Source: Lithobates sylvaticus
Lineage: Eukaryota; Chordata; Amphibia; Anura; Ranidae
NCBI GenBank assembly: GCA_028564925.1
Contig: CM053029.1
Coordinates: forward strand, 184,888,286 to 184,952,285
DNA length: 64,000 nt
Reading direction: 5' to 3'
The notes beneath the pieces are model-generated. The model was not told the origin of the DNA. It ran no database searches and saw only the letters and a program-made list of their open reading frames with translations. This document shows positions 21,930-33,560 of the stretch, piece after piece. Each line of letters opens with the position of its first letter. Positions within the stretch are counted from its first letter, which is position 1. The translations under genes and the position numbers were made by a program.

Positions 21930-22081
21930 TAAGTCCTTTGCTAAGGTGACAACGTTGCCCCTTCATATACAGTGCAGTGAGTGAACCTTGTCACCCTAGG
22001 ATAGGAAATGTGTTACTGGCAGGATTGCCAGAAAAAATAACGCAGTAAAAGTCTGGTACAAAAACACAGCCACACATTTAA

Positions 22082-22441
22082 AGTGGTTGTAAACCCTTTA
22101 CAACCACTTTATACTACAGGCAAGCCTATAATTAGGAGTTTAGGAGATATCCCTGTATTTGCATGTGCCGACGTTATCGGCACATGCGCACTTAAGCAAA
22201 CTGAAGCCATGGCACGTACGTACCGTTGCTTCAGTTGTACTGTACCGTTACCGGCTGCTCCCGGGGGCATGCGCGGGAGTGACGTGATACCCGGAAGTAA
22301 CCGACGGAGCGGTGAGCGAGGACCGCTGCGGGGGCTTCGATCTCAGGTAATTCATAATGAGCTAGTATGCTATGCTTTGTTTTTGCTCCTTTGTGTTGCA
22401 GGCTTATTTTTTTTAATTTTTTTACAGTGTTTACAACCACT
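22082..22441. mobile_element. TTAA-flanked MITE (AGTGGTTGTAAA family)
   Basis: The left end AGTGGTTGTAAACC and right end GTTTACAACCACT are inverted repeats flanked by TTAA at 22078-22081 and 22442-22445. The left end carries an extra inverted copy, making a perfect 31-base palindrome at 22080-22110 or so. The middle is GC-rich with CpGs. Confidence 0.85.
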
Positions 22442-22619
22442 TTAAGGACTGGTAACCTGCAAGTTTGCAAGTTATTACCTTTTTGTTCTTGAGTTTAGAT
22501 ACACTTTAAATGCACAGGTGCCTGATTTAAATGTCAGCTTCCAAACTCACCCAAAAAGCAAACCATGCTTTTATTAACTTTATTAAGCTTTTAAAATAAC
22601 TACTACTGACTTTAAAAGC

Positions 22620-23130
22620 TCAAATTTATCCTTCCCCACTGAATTCAACTTAATGTAGACCGTAAAGCAGGTTATTAAAAGTGTCTTGAAGAGGTCTTAA
22701 TATAAAAAGTCAAGAAATATAAGTAAAACTATGGAGGCGAGTTCATATTATTAAAAGCTGATTTTATGACAAGGCTAAAATGTATCCTAAGTGTCATTTA
22801 GCAATGGACTGAGGAAATATCATATTATATGCGGCAATGACCATCACAGAGCTCAGCTGATTAGATATTACGGTTTCACCTCTAAAGCCTAACATTACTT
22901 TCCTGAGGATATTTTTCAACGGGCTCCAGTAAATGACAATTAAATGGGAAGTTAATGCAAAGCACCATATAACAGTTGAATGAGTAGCCTTTAGCGCCTG
23001 TAAAAAATAGTTAAGATAAAGGCATATATAATGTAGAAATAATGCAGACTGTTAGTCCTGTTGTTTTACCACTTAGGGGCAGTTTTAATTAGTCATGATG
23101 CAATTGACTAGAGTATGAATATTTGATGCC
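22620..23130. other. Repeat-poor intron block
   Basis: No element ends, low AT/GC skew, no coding frame. It is a candidate for conserved non-coding sequence (see findings). Confidence 0.4.
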
Positions 23131-23818
23131 AGTCCAACAAAATTTCCTTCACCCAGTCAATCAGCTTTGGCTAAGCAGAAGTTAATAAGACCTATTTTGG
23201 GTTAACTAAAGATCAATAAGGGGTTAACTGGGAACAATTTAATAAAAAAAAATAATAATATAAACAATTGCAGGTTGACTGAAAATCTTCTTATGTGAGA
23301 CAAATATTTTGTTGGTACAGTAACATTAAAAAAAAACTGCATTAAACAATATTATTACATATTATGAATGAATACGGCAGGTTTTATTCACATACAGAGG
23401 TGTTGAGAGTGCTCTTCATATACTTCAGCAGGAGCTAGATGTAAAGCTGTGTAATCAGCAGTAGTAAGCGGATCTATCTTACCCCCCCCCCCCCCACATT
23501 ACCAACAGAGGTGCACCTCTCTTGCCCATGTGTTAGCCCAGCCCTGCTTTGGCCTTGTTTCCATTTATGATGGTCTTCACTTAGCACCTGGGTACATGAA
23601 AGAAATATCACAACATAATAAAATCATGTTTCAAGATGGCTAAAGGATGAGCATAACTTTTATCCAGTGGAAGGGAGGAATTTTTATTTTGCCAATTTAC
23701 CCAAACATTTGCAAGGCATGAAAAGTTCCTTCCAATCCTAAGTGCTGCTTAAACCTTTTTTAACGTTTTTGATAGAGTAGGGTAGGGTTACAACCCTTGT
23801 CTGAACCTCTGCCTAGAT

Positions 23819-24159
23819 CAGTGGCCTCCAGACTGCTGCCCGGGAGACAGATGCAGCCCTTTACTTGTCTTTATCTGGCCCAGTGATGGGGCATCATTCC
23901 TCCCACAGATACTAAGGATGGAGCCCTTTTTTTCCCACAAACACCAACAATGGGGCACTATTCTTCCCACTGATACCAACAATGGGACACTATTGCTCCC
24001 ACTGATACCAACAATGGGGTACTATTACTCCAACTTAAACCAATGATGGGGCACTGTTTACTTCCACTGACGCTGGGGCATTTTCTACACCCATTGGCCA
24101 CAGTCTGGCCCCCTAAGACAATAAACCGGCCCTTTGTTTAAAAACTTTGGAAACCCCTG
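23819..24159. mobile_element. hAT MITE with minisatellite interior
   Basis: The left end CAGTGGCCTCCAGACT and, inverted, the right end CAGGGGTTTCCAAAGT are hAT/Charlie-type. The flanks GCCTAGAT (23811-23818) and GTCTAGAT (24160-24167) are an 8-bp duplication with one change. The interior (about 23900-24085) holds five to six diverged units of about 33 bases, CCCACTGATACCAACAATGG followed by GGCACTATT. Confidence 0.83.
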
Positions 24160-24430
24160 GTCTAGATGTATAGATCACATATAGATATGATGGCTGTGGT
24201 GGTTCCATGCAGTTTTTTTTTTTTTTTTTCATTTATATTCACCTGGGGATTCTTCTAATCAAACTCTTCCTTTATGAGGTTGACAGTGTTTACTATACTG
24301 TATCTAGAAGGAGCATAGCTGTCACCCTAGGACAGGACTACAAACTACTCTCTACCTATCCTGTTTTGCATAACATGGGAAAAGAGGGATCTGTTGTCCA
24401 CAGAGGTGAACTGTGAAGGACACAGCTTAA

Positions 24431-24883
24431 AGTGGTGTTGCCACCAAAGAAAAAAAAATTTTGCTTAAAACTCATAAAAAAAATAAAATAAAAATAATTG
24501 GAAACATTTTTTTTTTTTTACTCACCTCTAAATGCCTGTTGCTAGGGGGTCCCTCGTAGTCTGCCACCGTCAGTGCCCAGGCACTGACATCAGTTCCCCT
24601 CGGTGCTGCACAGTCATCTGGGACCTGTCACGTGTCCCAGATGACTGAGCGTCGTATGACGGCGCACGGCTCCACTCGCGCATTCGCAGTGGGTGCCCGG
24701 CTTTGAAGCCGGGTGCCCACAGTAAGAATGCCGGCTCCACGAACGGAGCGGGGAACGATGGGGGCTTAGTTCCCCCGCATCGCTGGACCCTGGGACAGGT
24801 AAGTGTCCGATTATTAAAAGTCAGCAGCTGCAGTATTTGTAGCTGCTGACTTTTAAAACATTTTTTTTAGTGGGCACTCCTCT
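24431..24883. mobile_element. TTAA-flanked MITE
   Basis: It is flanked by TTAA at 24427-24430 and 24884-24887. The left end AGTGGTGTTGCCACC and, inverted, the right end AGAGGAGTGCCCAC are similar. The interior is A-rich at the left, then GC-rich. Confidence 0.72.
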
Positions 24884-25064
24884 TTAAGATAACACTGCAC
24901 AGTGCACTGGGCAGCACTAGATTTCTGTCAGGATCAGTAGATTTTTTATACTTATTGATCAAACCCCTTTCATTGGTATGTTAAGTGCACCAAAAATGAG
25001 TAAAAAAGAGAAGTTTATTTTCAGGGTTTACATGCACTTTAAGCACCATTTTTGGGTGGCTTAA

Positions 25065-25395
25065 AGTGGTCGTAAAGGCAACAGTTTTCTTTATCTTAAT
25101 GCATTGGCTGCCCCTGCTGTCAATCAAAGTCAGCTAGCCAATCAGGGGACAGAGGGGGTGGGGTTGGATCAGGGCTCTATGTCTGAAAGGTCACAGGGAG
25201 CTAGGACTCGGCTCGGGTGCCCCCATAGCAAGCTGCTTGCTGTGGGGGCACTGAACAGAAGGGATGGGCCAGGATCACAGAAGAGGGACCCAAGAAGAGG
25301 AGGATCTGGGCTGCTCTGTGCAAATCCACTGCACAGGCAGGTAAGTATAACATGTTTTTTATTTTTATAGGAAAAAAATGAGACTTTACAATCAC
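25065..25395. mobile_element. TTAA-flanked MITE, first of an abutting pair
   Basis: Its left end is AGTGGTCGTAAAGG and its right end GACTTTACAATCAC. It is flanked by TTAA at 25061-25064 and 25396-25399; the second TTAA is also the left flank of the next element. Confidence 0.72.
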
Positions 25396-25399
25396 TTAA

Positions 25400-25890
25400 A
25401 AGTGGTTCTAAAGTTTATTCTATGCATTCCATGCATGAAGGCAAAAAACATTCTGTGTGCTGCGCCCCCCCCAGCCCCCAAATCCTTACCTGAGCTTCCC
25501 CCGATCCAGTGATCCAGTGATGTTCACGATAGCCTCAGCTGTCCTGGGACTCTCCCTCCTCATTGGCTGAGACCACAGCGGGAGCCCATTGGCTCGCACT
25601 GCTGTCAGTCACAGCCAGTGAGCCAATAAAGAGAGAGATGGGGAGGGGGGCGAACCACGGCTCTATATCTCTATGTGTCTTATGGACACATAGTGCAGCG
25701 GCTCAGGAGCGAGCACGTAGCAGTGCTGCTTTTTCTGAGGGCACTACTCGAGGGGGGAGAAGCCAAGAGCACTGTCGGGGTACACGAAAAGAAGAGGATT
25801 GGAGCTGCCATGTGTAAAACCACTTCACAGAGTATAACATGTTTGTTATTTAAAAAAAAAAAAACGAAAGAACAAAGCTTTAATACCACT
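25400..25890. mobile_element. TTAA-flanked MITE, second of an abutting pair
   Basis: Its left end is AAGTGGTTCTAAAG and its right end GCTTTAATACCACT. It is flanked by TTAA at 25396-25399 and 25891-25894. The middle has the GAGCCAATAAAG and CTCATTGGCTGAG blocks often seen in these elements. Confidence 0.72.
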
Positions 25891-26099
25891 TTAATAGTTA
25901 TCGCAGCTAGATCAGAGACTGTCGTTGTTAACTGCATTCTAAAGAATGGCAGTGGCCTGGCTGCTGTTCTGATTCTCTGGCTTCAGTACTCTTTGTTTTC
26001 ATTTGACTGGTTTAGAAAAGCTCATCTTAAATCAAACCTGTGCTTTGCCCATACAGTCCAAAGCAGCACCCCCCTCCTGTCTAGACCAACACTGTACCC

Positions 26100-26807
26100 A
26101 AATGACATTTTTATAATTTTTTTCCCACAAATAGAGTTTTCTTTTGGTGGTATTTGATCAAAGGCCGAATTTACAAAATTAATTTTTATATTTTTTTATA
26201 TTTTGTTATAAAATTTTGCAAACAGGTAATTTTTCTCCTTCATTGATGTACGCAGATGAGGCGGCACTAATGGGCACCGATAGGTGGCAGTGATGGGCAC
26301 TGATGGGTGGCAATGATGGGTGGCAATAATGGGCACTGATCGTCACTGTTTGGTTACACTAATAGGCAGCACTGCTAGGTGGCACTGATTGGCACCACTG
26401 GCATTGATAGGTGGCACTCATGGGCATTGATAGGTGGCACTGGTGGGCACTGTGGGCACTGGCAGGTGACAATGACAGGTGGCACTGGCAGGGGGTACTG
26501 ATAGGCACAGATGAGGCAGAATTGCCTCTTCCGCACCGATGTCCCTTGCACATAAGCCGGTAATCAGCATGTACCATGGATCATGTACCAAGCTTTTGTT
26601 TACATCATGTGATCAGCTGTCATTGGCTGAGAGCTGATCACGTGGTAAGGGGCCGGGATCAGCCCCTTACTCGGATCTGTGATAACCCGAGTCTCAGTGA
26701 CTCGATGATCACAGTGCGTGCAAAGGGGAGAAAGTCATATGACGCCCTCCCGGAAATTCAGGTCCGTGCTGTGGCCGTCATTCAGCTAAAGCACGGATGC
26801 CAAGTGG
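26100..26807. mobile_element. Large TTAA element, 5' truncated copy
   Basis: It begins within the shared block (TTTTTTTCCCACAAATAGAG, TTTTGGTGGTATTTGATC) and ends AAGTGG before TTAA 26808-26811. A GGCACTGATGGG-type minisatellite occupies 26245-26520, as in the 10.6-kb copy. The left terminal repeat is missing. Confidence 0.68.
26245..26520. repeat. Minisatellite (GGTGGCACTGATGG units)
   Basis: Irregular units of GGTGGCACTGA / TGGGCACTGATG repeat over about 275 bases inside the truncated large TTAA element. Confidence 0.83.
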
Positions 26808-27339
26808 TTAATACCCCCTTATCAGCACAACATATCTACCTTTCCTTCACTCCCCTACACTCTATTCAGCTGCCAGTAGCAAAAAAACAATACTTTTGGG
26901 TATAATGAAGCACTATGTGTGGGGTGTGGATTGTCTTCAGCCCTGTGTAAGCTCCAACTAGAGCAACTTATAGGCAAAGATTTTTTTATTCACTCCTAAA
27001 AGCTAAACAGAGAACAGTGGTGATTAAAGCAAAAGTGAGAATGTGCTGTTGAGTAGGGGTGGGGGGATTAGGGAAAACCTGTTGCTTTCCTCTGTATGGA
27101 CATAACGCAGGTTTGCTTTTATTATTTTTCATCCAGGCACTGCACATTCAACACATACTTATTCAGGATATCATTTTGCTTCGCAGGCCTTACTTCAGTC
27201 ATCCCAATATAAATCACCCAATGGCCGCAATGTCTACTGTGCTTCCATGGGTGTCCCTTTCATACATATTTTGTGGCAGTGAAATATTTTTGTCTCCTGT
27301 GTTCAGGAGACTGCAGATATATAATTAATGGCTTCCATT

Positions 27340-27690
27340 GTCATTTTGTTTGCATTTATGTGTAAATGAGATAAACTTATCCTGCCCTGATCGCACTACC
27401 ATGTAATTATTTCCCACACAGTGAAATGCGCCTTGCTTCTGGGTGCCTGATCGCTTCCCGTGCAACGCTAATGATGAGGGAGACATAGTGCGCGCCTTGA
27501 GATTTCAATGCAGGGAAACCCCCATTATCAGCTTCATTAGAGAGGTTTATTGAAGCCCCACGGTAAAGATTCTGCACAGACATGTGCTGAAGTGTATTAA
27601 ATGCTGATTTTCTGAAAGCATTCTAGGTTACAATTTGCTGCAGATTTAATCGAATGCTCAGGTGAATTAAAGCAGAACTCCAGTAAGAAT
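27340..27690. other. Repeat-poor intron block
   Basis: A stretch of balanced composition without recognised repeats lies just left of a Harbinger-like left end (GGTTCACACTAGTGCGGC at about 27723). Confidence 0.4.
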
Positions 27691-27984
27691 AGCTAAATAC
27701 ACAGCATGTGCATTTAGACTAGGTTCACACTAGTGCGGCTGCGATATGATCAGATTTTCAGTGCGATTATGTAGTGCGTTGTGGTTGCGTTTTTCATGCA
27801 TTTTTGAATTTTTTATACTACTGCGTTTTGACTTATTCCTGCTGTCAGTCAGCAATGATGGATCATTGCTTGTTAAAGAGCCAACACCCGCTGACGTTCT
27901 AACAACCAGTGACACATCTCTGCTGTCAGCCGACAGCAGAATGTAAACAAATGAGCCTGTCAGTAAAATTCAAAAAAATTGCAT

Positions 27985-28260
27985 GGAGGCCCCCCCACAG
28001 TCCATACCAGGCCCTTCAGATCTGGTATGGATTTTGGAAGACCCCACACCAAAACTTAAAAAATGGCATGAGGCACCCTCCAAAATCCATAACAAATCCT
28101 TATCCAAGCATGCAGCATGGCATGGCAGGAAAGAGGGGGATAAGTGTGCAATATCCCCCCCCCCCAGAACCGTACCGGGCCACATTCCCTCAACATAAGG
28201 GAGTACTTTGCCAGGGAATCCCCCCCCACAAAAGCACCTTGTCCCCATGTTGACTAGGGC
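27985..28260 (+). repeat. Interspersed repeat (GGTATGGAT family), copy
   Basis: CAGTCCATACCAGGCCCTTC, CTGGTATGGATTTT, the AAGCATGCAGCATGGCATGG block and CCCTCAACATAAGGGAGT are shared with 38865-39220 and, inverted, with 14648-14790. Runs of C interrupt it. Confidence 0.68.
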
Positions 28261-28499
28261 AAGGGCCTCTTTCCCACAACCCTGTCAAATGTAAATTAAA
28301 AAACTGTTTTTAACAAGTCCTTTATTAAAAAAAAATATGTCCCCTGGTTTAGATCCATCGTCAATCACGTTGTCCAGTGATGTAAGTCAATGCCAATCAC
28401 TGTGAACGACAGCCGCCAACACGCAGGAAATAAATCACAGACACCTGACGGCACCCGCTGCTTACCGCCATCGAATGACAGCTCAGCTTCCCACCTCCA

Positions 28500-28720
28500 C
28501 CTAAAAAAACAAAGGGGTGAGGTAAGTTATGTCACAAGGGGCGGGCCACCTTGTGACATCATTGACTCTAAATGGGCATATCCATGTTTGGTCAATGACC
28601 TTACTGGGTGGTCCCACCGCCTTAAGACATCATTGACCACATATAAACATGTCAACGACATGTCAATGACGTCACAGGGTGGCCCTACCCCTTTATGATG
28701 TCATTGACGGTCATGGAGAT
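28500..28720 (+). repeat. Direct repeat built on TGACATCATTGAC
   Basis: The phrase GACATCATTGAC, or close variants, recurs about three times with GGGG/GGTGG(C/T)CC segments between, at a period of about 65-70 bases (TTGTGACATCATTGACTC, AAGACATCATTGACCAC, TGATGTCATTGACGG). Confidence 0.6.
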
Positions 28721-29863
28721 CGCTGGACGACATTGAATCAAATATAAAGCACTCAGTACAATGTATTGCAAATCTTGTTGACTATGCATCCCGGTGTTGG
28801 ATCCCCAATTAAAAAGCACCCAAACTACATGTCCTTTTGTGCTCCAAGCAGATCTCTTGTATAAAGACCAATTATCATAATTCAACAAGCAATGTACAAC
28901 ACAGGGGAATGATAAATGAAAATTGGAGAATGATTACAAAATTAGAATTGTTGCCAATAGTTCTCCAGCACCTTAGGAGAGGTTAGAAAATGTCACAAAC
29001 AGAAATATAACCACCATAACTAAAAGACCGCCTTAAAGGGGAAACTGAGTTTCTTTAAAGTCCACCCTCTTTCCTACTTATATTCATCTTTGCCAACCTT
29101 CACTTTTGTTCAGTTGAAGTGGCTGGGAAATGCCTAGTGCTTCCGGGCATGAAGAAACATGTGACCCCCTCTCTGCATTGTTTAGGCCTTACATGAAATA
29201 AAGCAAACATATCACTAATTCAACTCATGGAGTTGGTAGCAGGGAACATCATTTGCCGTAGGTACTGCTGATGAACTTCTTTGGGTTGACACCCAAAAGT
29301 CTTCCAAACAATCTATTTACCTGGCATTACCTGAAATGCAGTACAGGAGACTTTTCGAAAGGTAGCACATTCTAATATGGAATGTAATATTGGGGTTCCA
29401 GTGCCAGTTTAAAAAAAGTCAAGATTTAAATACCAAGCTTTCAAGTTGTACGACAGCCACTCTGAAATATCCCCTATCCCCTGTTGGGTCAGTTGTACAA
29501 GTCAGCTCTTGGGAAATATTCCTGCCCATTTTTCAGACTTTAACTAAGTTAGTTTGGTAAGTTTGTCTTTAATAAATCATGACACTGACAAACTGAAGTT
29601 TACAGCCTTGAATCATTAGGCTTGTGGTGACTTCCTACAGTCAGATTAGGAAAGCAAGTCTATCAACCAATGGGTTTATACTGTATGAATAACTTTTCAC
29701 CTTTCTTTAGTTTTGATGAATGTCTTCGTGTTGTTCGAAGATTGTCTCTGTTCCGTTTCGGGAGTATGTACGTAGTGTCCATGGTGTTCCGTGTGCACTA
29801 AGTATCTCTTGTACAATCTACTAAACTGACACTTGTTACTTTTAGAGTAAATATGATTTTCAG

Positions 29864-29992
29864 ACAGGAGATTGGGGAGAACCTTCCATCAGCCTGCGAG
29901 CCCCCAATGAAACCACGGGCTCCATACCCTTCCAGTACTGGCAGCATCACCCCGAAAAACTCATCTTCCAAGCATGTGATTACAAAGCATAT
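29864..29992 (+). CDS. ANKS1B: ANKS1B internal exon B (entry into the PTB domain)
   Basis: This exon is exactly 43 codons, phase 0 at both ends, with acceptor TATGATTTTCAG and the strong donor GTAAGTAT. It begins TGDWGEPS and continues with LRAPNETTGS, QYWQHHPEKLIFQ and CDYKAY. From memory, mammalian ANKS1B has TGDWGEPS, RPPNEATA, QYWQHHPEKLIFQ and CDYKAF at the same places, so the frog copy differs by a few conservative changes. The paralogue ANKS1A is less similar here: it lacks the QHHPEK form and has DYEAN. The last residues are the start of the first beta strand of the PTB (phosphotyrosine-binding-like) domain, which continues in exon C. A mammalian alternative exon (SSVCEIW...) that can sit before this one was looked for upstream and not seen. 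Confidence 0.95.
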
Positions 29993-30029
29993 GTAAGTAT
30001 TACAGCAGTGTCTTTCCTTATGATGACTG

Positions 30030-30680
30030 ACTCTTGGTTTTATCATTAACCCCAATTTTACAGGTTTGCTTATAAAGGTTGCCCCCTTTTTTATAGTTCT
30101 ACTGGTAATTAAAGACACCTGTATTTATAAAAAAAAGGGGGCTGCCATTGTTCACCACTCCTCTTATAAAAATACAAATTACCGGGCTGCCATGCTATTC
30201 TATCAACATTCATACCCCTGAGACAAGTGTGCAGATTAGGAGATCCGACTCCACTGGCTGCGTATTGATACAAGTCAGTGCGACAGCTTGTCAGCCAAGG
30301 AACCATCATTTTCAAAAGAGGATAAGCACGAACAGACCTAACATTTGTCTCAGCACAAGTTGATTGCAGTACTCGGTCTGCCTGGTAAGTCTTATAGAAC
30401 ATTGGAGAAATTTTAGCGAGTACAAAGTTTATTATTGTAATGTTTTTATATGTCCTATACATACTGGCTTGCTTGATTGCTATGTCATAAAGTAATGGTG
30501 GGATTTCATGTAGAGGTTTGTAGGTGCTCCTTAGTAGCTTTATGTCAGACAGTGCAGTCAGTACCATTGCAGAACAACTGCTGAGAGAATACCAAGATAA
30601 GCTTAGATTTTGTATTGTATGTAGTGAACCACCATAAGTCTGAACTGATCCATAGACCCACATTCGTATAAGAGCTGTGC
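30030..30680. other. Probable interspersed repeat with a chance open frame
   Basis: GGGGGCTGCCATTGTTCACC and ACCGGGCTGCCATGCTATTC are typical of a frog repeat; a GAGGCTGCCATTGCTCACCA variant is at 43222. The minus strand stays open for 184 codons (30663 to 30109), but the protein shows no recognised domain and does not look like a host exon. Confidence 0.45.
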
Positions 30681-31891
30681 TGTACTATTATTCAGGGAAC
30701 ACAGCTTACACATGTAACAAATATGTATTGCTACTCTAAGTCAGTCTGGTTGGAGCTTACTCGATTCTAAGGACCCTTCTCTGGCCCCATGTGGATGGGC
30801 CTAGCCTTATGCCTGCTGTAATTATTATTATTGTACTCCAAGGTGGCCATAGGCCTCAACTGGTAGTTGGATATGCAGTTATTCTCTCTAGCTTATAGCC
30901 AGGGTTATTCAAGCCTGTATGTGCATATTGATGCAGTCATCAGGAGGAGGGCAACAGGTAGACATATGGTGCCAAACATTCCCTCAGAGACTGTTAAATG
31001 AGAACCTGTACCCACAGTTTAGTTAAGACTTTGCTTATATATCCATGCCTAACTTTACTCCATCAACTTTAGTGCAAGTCTATGGTTAGTCAATAGGGTT
31101 CAATTACAAATGGGTATGACACTGAGCACATCTTATCCAGCTAAGGCTAAACACACTGGTTAATGACACAAAAGTGGGATTGGTGCCAACCAATTAGATT
31201 TTTTCCTTCACTTTCCCAAGTTATGAAAGATGAAACCTGATTGATTGCTTTGAGTGACAACATACATTTTGCCCCAGTTTTTGTAAAAAAAAAAACTCCA
31301 CAGTCTGATTTATGGTACACGCAAGGTGGACATATGAGCTGCAGGAAGAAAGCCCATGTATCGTGTACTTAAAATAAATAATAAAGAAGAACAAAAAATA
31401 AATTTTTTTTTATTATTATTTATTTATTAATATATTTATTTATGTATTTATTTATTTTATGCATACAATACTGCACATCTGTTTATATATACAGTACTTT
31501 CAGATTAGTGATTCGCATTCACTGTGGTGTGAGCAGCTTTGTTAATAGATTTTTTTTCCCTTGACCACAGAATATTATTTATAAATTTTTTTATCTCCTG
31601 GGCACATTGATGTGCAAAGAACGAACATGGGTGGAAACCTTCCCTTTAAACGCCCTAGAAAAATATATTGATGCAGGGCAGAGAAACTGCTGAGACTTAT
31701 ACATATGACAAAATCCTTATACAAAAGCTTTAAACTTTCCTGCGGTGACTTCTTTTTTGCATTGAGATTGTTTAAAAAACGTTTTTTTTTTTCTTTGTTT
31801 GTACATTCCTGTATGCTAGACATTGTATACCCGTTGGTTACATTGCTGATGCAAGTGTTAAAATACAGTGTACCAAAAAAAAAAAATAGCT

Positions 31892-32236
31892 TATGGGCCC
31901 ACTTACACCTATGTGAGCATGTTGTTAAGCATTGGTAGGCGTGTTACTAATGCACATTGTAGTACAGTGTTATATTTATTTCTTGTTGGCCCTCGAAACA
32001 CTACCATGCACCACAAAATGTGCCTGACCCTTTTTTGCTAAACAGCACGTGTGTTTTCTAGTGTGTGCCTTTTGGTTGCGTTAAGGGTGCATTATTTACT
32101 GCATGGGTGCTTTTTGGGGAACCATTTAAAATTAATAGGTGCACTTCCAGGAAACAAGAGCATTGTGCATTTACAATGTGCATTAATGCGCATTACAACG
32201 GCCTTCAAAATGTGCTGTTAGGTGCGAATCCAGCCT
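31892..32236. mobile_element. Unclassified MITE
   Basis: The left end TTATGGGCCCACTTACACC and, inverted, the right end TTTAGGCTGGATTCGCACC are diverged terminal repeats. The interior is rich in GTGCATTA/GTGCGTT motifs. Confidence 0.5.
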
Positions 32237-33199
32237 AAAGTAAACTGTAGTGGCTATCTGCTTCTTAAATAGACTCTGTCAAGCCTTTAAGTGTTTTAAT
32301 CCAGCAGGTCACCACAGTAAAAGACAGAATATACCCACCTATCTGTTGGCCCATTTTTTGTCTCATTCATTTCCAGTCTGCTTCTGCAGACTCTGGAAGC
32401 CTTTTTTTCGGCATTCAACACTTCCAGGAATGTTCGATGCCTGTGTCCCCCTGCCTCATGCTGGTTCCTTCCTTCAACCACCTATGTCACTGGCAGGACA
32501 ATAGCAGTGACATAGGGTTTTAAAGAAGGAGCCAATACATGGTATGAGACACAGGCATCCAACATTTCTGAAAGTGTCCAATGTCAAAAGGCTCTCTAAA
32601 TTTTCAGAACTAGAATAGAGAAATGGGCCACTGGGGGGCAAGTACATGCTGTCTTTCATTGCAGGAACCTGCTGGATATCTACTGCTGATTAGAAAATGA
32701 TTCTAATATTATCATAATTTGTTTTTTTTCCTACAGAAAATGTTAAATACAGTACTACCAAATGTTGCATTAATACTTACATACAGACAATATTTTTTTT
32801 TTAAAACAGAGCAGGGAAAAGGGTTCGATTTGTATTGCTGTATTCACATTAATTCCTGTGCTGACAAGCAAAATAATACAGCAGAACAGATTGTATAAGC
32901 ACCTACACCTAGTTTGGATAGACAGTTCCCACAGCTCATGCAGGAGCAAAACATGGAAATATATGTTTGTGTTGTGGGCATTTTTTTGTGTTCGGTTTCA
33001 CCAATGCAAGTTGAGATCCAGCTTTGGCTACACACAGGTCCTAAAATCCTAATATCTGCTTATGTATCTGTTTAGAGGCAAGAATGCACCTTAAAACACT
33101 GTCCTTTTTACAAACTTAGAATGTGCCCTTTTTAGATGCAAAAAGATTTAAGTAGAATTTTTAAAATAATAAATCATAAATAATTTTATGGTAAAGTGT

Positions 33200-33560
33200 G
33201 ATTCTCAAATTCTTTCTCTCTTTATTTTCAGCAGAGAACGTGAAAAATATGATAAACTATTTAAATAACCATAGAAGCATGTAGCGTCTCATTATCATTG
33301 AGAGCTAAAGCAGGATCTACTTATCGTTGGCCTGTCACAATGAATAGCCAAAATCATTCTTGGCTACCACTTTCCATAAGACAGCTAGCAATTAGAATTT
33401 AGCTGTTTTCCTAAACCGGGTACTATGGCCATCACAAGTAGCTCAAATTTGTTGCCTTCTCTGACTACGCAGCTCTGAGATTAAAATATCGCTGGGTAAT
33501 AATTGTTGACTTTATTGCTTATAAATTATGTTTAATTTTATTTAATATAGTGACTCGCTG
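33200..33560. other. Repeat-poor intron block
   Basis: No repeat ends or coding frame; the segment contains several TAATTA-like cores. It could be conserved non-coding DNA (untested). Confidence 0.35.

Larger units (their letters stand above)
20290..29863 (+). other. ANKS1B: ANKS1B intron between exons A and B
   Basis: This intron of 9574 bases starts GTAAAA and ends TTTTCAG. It contains several MITEs, a hAT copy and at least four TTAA-flanked elements, listed separately. No further exon was recognised inside it. Confidence 0.85.

Noticed and set aside
21425-21984. Overlapping 100-145-codon frames on both strands
   Set aside because: They lie within the TGCCCC-ended MITE, whose inverted interior is open on both strands by chance.
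25675-26157. 160-codon + strand open frame
   Set aside because: It runs across the junction of a TTAA MITE and a truncated large TTAA element and has no domain; chance frame.
20290-29863. Search for the alternative ANKS1B exon (SSVCEIW... type) between exons A and B
   Set aside because: No matching coding block with splice sites was found; it may be absent or too diverged to spot by eye.
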